Positions 57,372 to 64,000 of a DNA stretch of 64,000 nucleotides are shown in pieces (the first letter of the stretch is position 1; each line of letters opens with the position of its first letter). The DNA is from Pinus tabuliformis (taxonomy: Eukaryota > Streptophyta > Pinopsida > Pinales > Pinaceae): assembly GCA_031772625.1 (NCBI GenBank), contig CM062808.1, forward strand, positions 471,259,655-471,323,654, read 5' to 3'. The notes under the pieces are model-generated. The model made no database searches, was not told the origin of the DNA, and worked only from the letters and a program-made list of their open reading frames with translations. The position numbers were made by a program, and so were the translations under genes.

Positions 57372-60300
57372 TCTGGCTCTCCTTCAATTGCAGGGGACTT
57401 GCCAACCCCAAAAAACGACTGGCTCTGAAAAGACTTCTTCATGTATCAAGATGTGATATTATCTTTCTGCAAGAAACTCTATGCACAGCTGAGATGGCGG
57501 TGAACTGTCTGCAAGGTTTTCTTCCGGGGTGGACTCTGCATGGACTGGACGCATGTGGGCGATCCGGTGGCTTACTCATCGGTATCAACCCAAGGAAGTG
57601 TAAGTCAATCTCCACCTGGGGGGGCAGAGGGTTCCTGGGAATGGATATCATGGCTGGGGATCTGGGCTTCCCGATAAGAATTATTAACATATATGGTCCC
57701 AACCAGCATCGTCTCCCCTTCTGGCAAGACTTTCTATCTGGTAACCATATAACTCAGCATACAGTGATTGGAGGGGATTTCAACTTCTCTCTGGGAGTTG
57801 GCGAATCTTGGGGTCATAATGCCCAGTGGGATTCCATTGCGGATCAAATGAATTTACTGCTGGACTCTCATCACCTGGTGGACATCCCCATGAATAAGAA
57901 ACTTCCTACTTGGCACAATCAACGCACAGGGGAGGCTGCACTGGGGAGGCGTTTAGATAGATTCATGATGCACCAGGATCTAATTCAGATTTGTCCACTA
58001 TACAGACAATGGGTTGGCATAGGGGGTCTATCTGACCATCTTCCAATTTTTTTACAGATTAGTGATAATAAACCCAAGCCGAGATCCCCTTTCAAATTCT
58101 TCGCTGGCTTTCTCAAGGATCCGGATTATAATCATATGGTCACGAACTTCTGGGTTGCTCAGCCCCCTCTGCGGTCTCATCGCAAGGCCTATGATTTCTG
58201 TGTTAGGCTTAATAAACTCAAAGTTCTTACTGAAGACTGGGCGACTGCCAAGAGGAAAAGAGATGAACAGATTTTGACGGATACTGAAACTCAGATAGCC
58301 TCATTAACTGATGATAAAGGATCGGGTTACCTCTCTGATGAATCCAAAGCCTTGCTCAACCGTCTGTATGGACAAAAAGCAAAAATCCTACTTGAAAAGG
58401 AGGAGCAATGGAGGCTTAAAAGTAGAGCCATTTGGCTCAAAGCGGGGGACTGCAACACAAAATACTTTCACAACTTAGCCAACGGCAGGAAGGCTTCGAA
58501 CACCATTTGGAGACTTCCTAGTGAGCCAGATGGTTGGGCTACCACTCACCAGCAATTGGCTAGTCTTGGGGTGTCCCATTTCAAGGGTCTCTTTACAGCT
58601 CCACCAGAAATCAATCTTCCAGATATTATTAGAACTGCTGAAAAAATCCCTCGGTTTGTTGGCCAGGAGGATCTGGAAGACCTTACAGCTCCTGTCACAT
58701 CTCTGGAGCTTGAGAATACTCTTAAATGGTTCAAGAAAGAGAAGAGTCCGGGACCAGATGGATGGCCGGTGGAATTCTATCTGGCGTTTTATGAACAGAT
58801 GGGTGAGGATATTTTAGCTGTTGTTGAGGAAAGCCAGCTCTCGGGGCACATCCACCCTCCTATGAATCAGACCTATATAGCCTTGATCCCCAAAGCTGAT
58901 GAACCCTCTTCTTTCAATGACTTCCGGCCCATCTCCCTCTGCAATTGCCTATACAAAATCATAGCCAAGATAATTGCCAATCGTATTAAGCCGATTCTTT
59001 CCTCCCACATATCTGCTGAACAATTTGCTTTCCTTCGGAATCGCCATATTTATGAGGCTATTGGTACTGCCCAGGAAACCCTACATTCCATCAAGCTGAA
59101 GAATCTGAAAAGTGTATCTTTAAAAATTGATCTTACTAAGGCATTCGACAAGGTGAATTGGCTTTATCTTAAGATGACACTTATACACCTGGGCTTCCCC
59201 CTGCTTTTCATTAACTGGATCATGGGATGTGTTACATCTGTCTCGTTTGCCATTCTCATCAATGGAGCAGCATCAGAACGTTTTTACATTAACAGGGGTA
59301 TCAGGCAAGGATGCCCTCTCTCTCCACTACTCTTTCTCATTGTAATGGAAGGGTTGAGCAGGCTTATAGCGGATGCCAAAAGGAATGGGGAGATAAGCGG
59401 CCTCAAAATTACCGAACAGCTCTCCATCACACACCTATTGTTCGTGGATGATATTCTCATATTCCTTAATGGCAGCGTTAGAGATAGCACGGCCCTTAAC
59501 CGGATCCTTCAACTCTTCTGCAAAGCCACGGGTATGGAAATAAACAGGGACAAATCTACCAGATCAGTGACGAGATGCACTCAACAAGAATCTCTATTGG
59601 CTGTTCAGTTCTTTCCCTTCCAGGAAAACAATCTTCTGGATGGTATCAAATACTTGGGATTCAGATTAAGGCCGGATGGATACAATTCTGGACACTGGGG
59701 GTGGCTCATCAACAAAATAGAACAGAGGATAACTTGTTGGCACCACCGCCTACTTTCAAAAGCGGGCAGATTACAACTGATCAAATCTGTTCTCGAGGCC
59801 ACACCGGTATATTGGATGTCCCTTACCTGGGTTCCGAAAGGCATTTTACAGAAAATTCAACAGATTTGTAGCAGGTTCCTGTGGAATGGGAATAAAAAGG
59901 GTAAGATCTTTGCTTGGACTAAATGGTCCCTGGTATCCATGCCCAAGCAATGGGGTGGATGGGGACTTAAATCCCTTCCCGCTTTTGCACTCGCCTTAAC
60001 AGCAAAGCAGGGATGGTCTCTTCTCAAGATGGATAGCTTATGGGCAGAAGTCATACACAAAAAATACATTTGGCCCACAAACATACTTGACTGGATTCGT
60101 AGACCTTCTTGGCAACTTCAAGGTGTGTCGGCCATCTGGAAAGCCACCCTAAAAGCTCTGCCCCTCATCAAGGAAAACCTGCTCTGGAAGATTGGCAATG
60201 GTACCCAGGTTCGAATTGGGCTGGACCCATGGCCTGGGTCTGGAAACGCTCACCTCCTCCCGGCAGACATGATCCAACATCTTAATTATATGGGTATCAA

Positions 60301-61531
60301 ATACTTAGATCAGGTCGGAGACCCCATCCGATCAACTATCTTCTCTCAAGCTTGGAGATCGGACCATCAGTGGCAATTAACAGATGAATGGGCGGAATTA
60401 TGGCAGCGATACTTACAGGCTCTCTCTGAATCTCATATTAAGTTACATGAGCATGATGATGAACTTATATGGGCACCTGCAAAATCAGGTTTATATTCTC
60501 CCAAGGCGGGTTACTTAAAACTCATCGAGGACAAGAAGCCTGACTTGATAAAAAGTTGGTGGTCGAATATTTGGCAGCTTCAAGCTCAGCCCAGAGCCAG
60601 GCTCTTAATGTGGAACATACTGGCGAATAAATTACCAACGGGGGAAAATCTAAAAAGGCGTTCATTCGCTGGCCCTACCTGGTGTGTCCTCTGCAACAAG
60701 GCGGAGGAATCTACCTACCATTTATTTATCTCTTGCGAAATCACCAGGGAAATCTGGCAGCAGGTCAAACTCATTCTTAACATCACAACCGACTGGCTCG
60801 CAGATGACATCTCTTCGGCCTGGGATCTCTGGTGGTCAGCTGTATCCTCGGAGAAAGCAAGGAATCTGCCTTTGATTGTGGCCATGTATATCTGGTATAA
60901 GCGTAATGATATTATCTTTGCGGCAGGCTGGGAGAACTGGCAGCACCTTCCGCCATCCATTGTTTCGGCCTTCACTGAAATCCCTTTTGACATCAAAGCT
61001 AATACCCCCAGGCAGATCACCTCCGAAATTATCAACAGAAATATGCCGTGGGCATACTTTGATGGTGCCGCATCTGCACAAGGGTGCGGTGGGGGCATCC
61101 TTTTCCACATTACAGAATCTCATTATTTTCATCTGAAACTGGGTCTTGGTCTGGGGACCAACAATCATGCCGAACTCATCACATTGAGACATCTTCTCTA
61201 TTTCGCTCTTTCTAAAAATTGCAGACAAATACAAATTTTTGGTGATTCTAAGATTGTAATTGATTGGGCAAACAATATTTCCCATTGTCACACATACTCT
61301 TTGAGACATATCTTGGAAGAAATTGTTTTTTTCAAAACATTTTTTGACCAGATCACTGTTTCACATATCTACAGGGAAAGAAATTCAACTGCTGACCGGC
61401 TCTCGAAAGAAGCGGCGGCTCGGCCTCTAGGCGATTGGATGATCGAGGAACACAGTCCAGAAGGGATGCACGTCTTCTACCATCGACCGTACATAGATGG
61501 ACTGTTACAAGGGGGAATCCTCCCCAACTGA
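57368..61531 (+). CDS. LINE ORF2 polyprotein: endonuclease, reverse transcriptase, zf-RVT, RNase H, 1387 aa
   Basis: The enzyme nicks the target and reverse-transcribes the LINE RNA at the nick. The APE-type endonuclease (about 1-230) has N7 (SFNCRG), E36 (LQET), D137 and N139 (GGDFN) and the D223-H224 pair (LSDH). The reverse transcriptase (about 495-780) has FRPISLCNCLYKIIAK, D588 in KIDLTKAFD, RGIRQGCPLSP and D694-D695 in FVDD, where V replaces the commoner A. A zf-RVT region follows at about 1064-1135 (C1106, C1109, then H and C). The C-terminal RNase H (about 1225-1360) has D1232, E1269, D1293 and D1343, the full acidic set. Such a C-terminal RNase H is known from a subset of plant L1 elements. 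The ATG sits in the ATGA overlap with the ORF1 stop. The frame is fully open. Confidence 0.95.
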   Translation: MIWLSFNCRGLANPKKRLALKRLLHVSRCDIIFLQETLCTAEMAVNCLQGFLPGWTLHGLDACGRSGGLLIGINPRKCKSISTWGGRGFLGMDIMAGDLGFPIRIINIYGPNQHRLPFWQDFLSGNHITQHTVIGGDFNFSLGVGESWGHNAQWDSIADQMNLLLDSHHLVDIPMNKKLPTWHNQRTGEAALGRRLDRFMMHQDLIQICPLYRQWVGIGGLSDHLPIFLQISDNKPKPRSPFKFFAGFLKDPDYNHMVTNFWVAQPPLRSHRKAYDFCVRLNKLKVLTEDWATAKRKRDEQILTDTETQIASLTDDKGSGYLSDESKALLNRLYGQKAKILLEKEEQWRLKSRAIWLKAGDCNTKYFHNLANGRKASNTIWRLPSEPDGWATTHQQLASLGVSHFKGLFTAPPEINLPDIIRTAEKIPRFVGQEDLEDLTAPVTSLELENTLKWFKKEKSPGPDGWPVEFYLAFYEQMGEDILAVVEESQLSGHIHPPMNQTYIALIPKADEPSSFNDFRPISLCNCLYKIIAKIIANRIKPILSSHISAEQFAFLRNRHIYEAIGTAQETLHSIKLKNLKSVSLKIDLTKAFDKVNWLYLKMTLIHLGFPLLFINWIMGCVTSVSFAILINGAASERFYINRGIRQGCPLSPLLFLIVMEGLSRLIADAKRNGEISGLKITEQLSITHLLFVDDILIFLNGSVRDSTALNRILQLFCKATGMEINRDKSTRSVTRCTQQESLLAVQFFPFQENNLLDGIKYLGFRLRPDGYNSGHWGWLINKIEQRITCWHHRLLSKAGRLQLIKSVLEATPVYWMSLTWVPKGILQKIQQICSRFLWNGNKKGKIFAWTKWSLVSMPKQWGGWGLKSLPAFALALTAKQGWSLLKMDSLWAEVIHKKYIWPTNILDWIRRPSWQLQGVSAIWKATLKALPLIKENLLWKIGNGTQVRIGLDPWPGSGNAHLLPADMIQHLNYMGIKYLDQVGDPIRSTIFSQAWRSDHQWQLTDEWAELWQRYLQALSESHIKLHEHDDELIWAPAKSGLYSPKAGYLKLIEDKKPDLIKSWWSNIWQLQAQPRARLLMWNILANKLPTGENLKRRSFAGPTWCVLCNKAEESTYHLFISCEITREIWQQVKLILNITTDWLADDISSAWDLWWSAVSSEKARNLPLIVAMYIWYKRNDIIFAAGWENWQHLPPSIVSAFTEIPFDIKANTPRQITSEIINRNMPWAYFDGAASAQGCGGGILFHITESHYFHLKLGLGLGTNNHAELITLRHLLYFALSKNCRQIQIFGDSKIVIDWANNISHCHTYSLRHILEEIVFFKTFFDQITVSHIYRERNSTADRLSKEAAARPLGDWMIEEHSPEGMHVFYHRPYIDGLLQGGILPN

Positions 61532-61854
61532 AATTTTGAAATTTTGATTTTTCTAGCCCATGCTCTGTATATATTGGACTGACTCTTTACAGACATATTA
61601 TGTATTTTTTCGAACAGAGGACATACCTCTTTTTACTTTTTGCACACTTCAGAACAACATGTATATCTGAAAACTTTTTGTAAATGGATACAGCCCTATC
61701 GTATCCACAGTGACACATATGGGACAGATCTTATGGAACTACTGAATGGTGGTAATACCACTTTATTAGCATATGCCTTCGGCATCTACAGCATGTAATC
61801 TCTATTATACCTCTTAATAGAAATTATGAACTCTATTTTCCCCGGAAAAAAAAA
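61532..61854 (+). other. 3' UTR and A tail of the intact LINE
   Basis: A 323-bp 3' UTR ends in a pure A run (about 61846-61856, partly shared with the target repeat). A CTTAATAGAAATTATGAAC stretch precedes the tail. Reverse transcription would start in this tail. Confidence 0.75.
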
Positions 61855-61869
61855 AAGTATAATAAGTTT
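61855..61869 (+). repeat. Right target-site duplication of the intact LINE
   Basis: AAGTATAATAAGTTT, identical to 55169-55183. Confidence 0.9.
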
Positions 61870-62911
61870 CCTTAGGTTGGCCAGTTATAAAAAATAACTA
61901 TATCAAATCATAGCAAACAAATTGAAATCCTTTATTTAGACATAATAGAAATATAAAATTGTTTTATAAAACAAAATAGAGGAATAATTAGAATATAATA
62001 CATTATTAATGATAAAATAATTAATTAATATTTAATATTTAATATTTAATATTTAATATTTAATATTAAATATAATAAATTTAATTAATTTATTATAAAT
62101 TTTAAATGTGTTATAATTTATTTATTTGTAAAATTTATTTTTACATGTATGAATTTATTACATTTAATTTTTTATTCTTTGAAAATTTTCAAAATAGATA
62201 TTACTTCCAAAATTAATTTGTTAACAAAATTATAAAGGGTATTATATTTTGGTCTTTGTTAACAAAATTATAAGGGTATTATATTTTGTTCAAAAAGTAA
62301 TTTACAGTAACTTGAATTTAACCATTATAAAAAAGAATAACATCCTGAAAACTAAACCATTAATAATCTCTCTAAATTGGTGCCATTAAATTGGTGCCAT
62401 AAAGTAAATAAAATATTAAATATATATTTTTAATTAAAATATAATTATTTTAAAATTTTAGTTTTATCATTTACTTTTTAATACTAATTTAAATGTTCCG
62501 TCAAAAATAGATCATATTAAAAATTATTTTCCATAAAACACAGCAATAAAATTTAAACTACCTCCTCTTTAACCTAATTAATTGAATTTCTTTAAATTTT
62601 TTTATCTAAATTAAATTACTTTACAGTTTTAACAATAATCAATAATTAAATTAAATTAAATTTCTTTACCGTATCAATTAAATTACTATTAAAACCATGT
62701 ACTCGCATAAAACATGTAAATATGCTTGTTATAATAAGCACGAGGACCATGATGTAAATATAATTGTCTAACAATGAATACACTCGGACAGCGGTGGGTG
62801 TCTATTATTGAAAAAACACAAAACATAAATAAAAACATATTTATAAGCGTTATGACCGTCTGTTACAGTGATCTAATTATTATCACTTCAATCCTCCACT
62901 CAGCGGGTCCC
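61870..62911. other. AT-rich spacer, no gene; 7-bp tandem repeat inside
   Basis: About one kilobase of very AT-rich DNA separates the LINE from the LRR gene. At about 62028-62070 a 7-base unit (ATTTAAT) is repeated about six times. A 35-bp theme (TTGTTAACAAAATTATAA(A)GGG) is duplicated near 62217-62285. The part next to 62911 should contain the 3' UTR of the LRR gene. Confidence 0.5.
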
Positions 62912-64000
62912 CTACTCCCACACAGGACATTGTAATTTAGGACATTCTGAGACATCTAGCATACAAAACCACGTAAAATCTTCAACGCCTTCCACTTCTT
63001 CTAACTCAAGGCACCCTCCAACACTCATTTCCTGAAGCTCTGTCGCGTGCTCCAACCCCCGGATCCTCCTCAGCTTCACACATCCATCTGCGTAAAACCA
63101 CTCCAAGGATACCAACTTTTCCATGCTGGGCAGTTCTTCTAACTCTGAGCACCCAGAAACATCTAGGGTTCTAAGATTTGTCGTCTGCCCCAACCCCTGT
63201 ATAGTCTTAAGCTTCTTACATCCTTCTGCCCACAACTCCTCCAAGGATACCAACCTTTCGATGCCCGGCAATTCTTCTAACTCTGACCATCCAGAAACAT
63301 CTAAAAATGTAAGGTTTGTAGCCTGAGCCAACCCGTGTATGCTCTTCAGCTTCATACATCCCTCTGCCCACAGCCCCTGCAAAGATACCATTGTTTCCAG
63401 ACTTGGGAGTTCTTCTAACTCAGAGCACTCAGAAACAACGAGGGATTCAAGTTCTGTAGCCTGCGTCAATCCCCGTATGCTCTTCAGCTTCAGACATCCA
63501 CCTACCCGCAACTCTACCAAAGATACCAACTTTTCCATGCTGGGCAGTTCTTCTAACTCTGAGCACCCAGAAACATCTAGTATTCTAAGATTTGTCGTCT
63601 GCCCCAACCCCTGTATAGTCTTAAGCTTCTTACATCTGGCTGCACACAACTCCTCCAAGGATACCAACCTTTCGATGCCCGGCAATTCTTCTAACTCTGA
63701 GCATCCAGAAACATCTAAGCGTATAAGCTTTGTAGCCTGAGCCAACCCGTGTATGCTCTTCAGCTTCATACATCCCTCTGCCCACAGCCCCTGCAAAGAT
63801 ACCATTGTTTCCAGACTTGGGAATTCTTCTAACTCAGAGCACTCAGAAACATCCAGGTATACAAGTTCTGTAGCCTGCGTCAATCCCCGTATGCTCTTCA
63901 GCTTCAGACATCCACCTACCCGCAACTCTACCAAAGATACCAACTTTTCCATGCTGGGCAGTTCTTCTAACTCTGAGCACTCAGAAACATCTAGGATTCT
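62912..64000 (-). CDS. Leucine-rich-repeat protein, C-terminal part (probable NLR resistance gene)
   Basis: The frame is open on the minus strand from the window edge to a stop at 62912, so at least 362 residues are present. It is built of about fifteen LRRs of about 23 residues arranged as 46-residue pairs, with the theme LDVSGCSELEELP...L.SLEEL...GC.KLK.I.GL. This cysteine-bearing LxxLxxxxCxxLxxLP pattern is typical of the LRR part of TIR-type plant NLR immune receptors, where it senses effectors or holds the receptor inactive. No TIR or NB-ARC domain lies in the window; they would be encoded beyond 64000. The C-terminus is GVEDFTWFCMLDVSECPKL and ends shortly after (CPVWE). A 414-bp higher-order unit repeats inside. 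It could also be an LRR-only relative. Confidence 0.85.
   Translation of the reverse strand, partial: RILDVSECSELEELPSMEKLVSLVELRVGGCLKLKSIRGLTQATELVYLDVSECSELEEFPSLETMVSLQGLWAEGCMKLKSIHGLAQATKLIRLDVSGCSELEELPGIERLVSLEELCAARCKKLKTIQGLGQTTNLRILDVSGCSELEELPSMEKLVSLVELRVGGCLKLKSIRGLTQATELESLVVSECSELEELPSLETMVSLQGLWAEGCMKLKSIHGLAQATNLTFLDVSGWSELEELPGIERLVSLEELWAEGCKKLKTIQGLGQTTNLRTLDVSGCSELEELPSMEKLVSLEWFYADGCVKLRRIRGLEHATELQEMSVGGCLELEEVEGVEDFTWFCMLDVSECPKLQCPVWE
63121..64000 (-). repeat. 414-bp higher-order repeat in the LRR gene
   Basis: CCATGCTGGGCAGTTC occurs at 63121, 63535 and 63949, exactly 414 bases apart. Other landmarks keep the same spacing (ATGCCCGGCAATTC at 63261 and 63675; ACTTGGGA at 63401 and 63815). 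The unit is 138 codons, that is three 46-residue LRR pairs, so each duplication kept the frame. Two full units and part of a third are visible before the edge. Confidence 0.93.

Larger units (their letters stand above)
55184..61854 (+). mobile_element. Complete L1-type plant LINE with two open ORFs
   Basis: A 6.67-kb non-LTR retrotransposon with a 298-bp 5' UTR, ORF1 (55482-57371), ORF2 (57368-61531), a 323-bp 3' UTR and an A tail, flanked by a perfect 15-bp target duplication. It stands out from its surroundings by a much higher GC content, especially in the first kilobase. Neither ORF has a stop or frame change and all catalytic residues I checked are present. It therefore looks recent and perhaps still competent. 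It is related in domain layout to the decayed minus-strand LINE at 22.2-27.8 kb. Confidence 0.95.

Noticed and set aside
60715-61309. Minus-strand frames of 131 and 157 codons over the LINE RNase H
   Set aside because: They are antisense to ORF2, whose catalytic residues are all present.
63123-63740. Plus-strand frames over the LRR gene, with repeated SSNSEHPETS text
   Set aside because: The repetition is the reverse side of the LRR units; the minus frame carries the real LRR pattern.

Overview
The window reads as intergenic, transposon-packed plant nuclear DNA. It is AT-rich and has very few host genes. It contains plant Ty1/copia and Ty3/gypsy-like LTR elements, plant L1-type LINEs with a C-terminal RNase H, a plant-mobile-domain relic and a plant resistance-type leucine-rich-repeat gene. 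The style of the LRR gene and of the Copia and LINE proteins suggests a gymnosperm, most likely a conifer. That assignment is an inference from remembered family resemblance, not a database result.

Layout. 1-1.5 kb: minus-strand plant mobile domain relic. 1.7-5.1 kb: probable 3' end and LTR of a gypsy-like element on the plus strand. 7.7-17.6 kb: a minus-oriented LTR element whose two long direct repeats lie 1.8 kb apart; one repeat holds a solo Copia LTR and the other was split by a 4.5-kb Copia element (copy 1). 17.6-22.2 kb: AT-rich DNA with small palindromes and one polygalacturonase-like first exon. 22.2-27.8 kb: a decayed L1-type LINE on the minus strand. 28.5-30.0 kb: a small non-autonomous LTR element. 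31.8-39.4 kb: a LINE ORF1 split first by Copia copy 2 (32.2-37.2 kb) and again by a 0.69-kb TRIM-type element (37.5-38.2 kb). 40.9-45.9 kb: Copia copy 3. 46.0-50.2 kb: gypsy-like LTR and internal remnant on the minus strand. 50.2-55.2 kb: AT-rich DNA with a foldback element and an eroded LINE of a different lineage. 55.2-61.9 kb: a complete LINE with two open ORFs and a perfect 15-bp target duplication. 62.9-64.0 kb: the 3' end of an LRR gene on the minus strand, running off the window.

The window works as a stratigraphic record rather than as a pathway. Target-site duplications and split reading frames give an order of events: LINE ORF1 before Copia 2 and the TRIM, and the long LTR element before Copia 1. 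The 55.2-61.9 kb LINE looks the youngest: both ORFs are open, the ORFs overlap by ATGA, the tail is pure A and the target duplication is unchanged. The only clearly host-type coding sequence that remains open is the LRR gene, which has expanded by a precise 414-bp higher-order duplication. I found no CRISPR array, rRNA, tRNA or operon-like gene cluster, and no convincing new biological system. The strongest points for follow-up are the intact LINE, the nested insertions with readable empty sites, the TRIM, the LRR higher-order repeat and the cluster of tiny palindromes at 18.8-20.1 kb.
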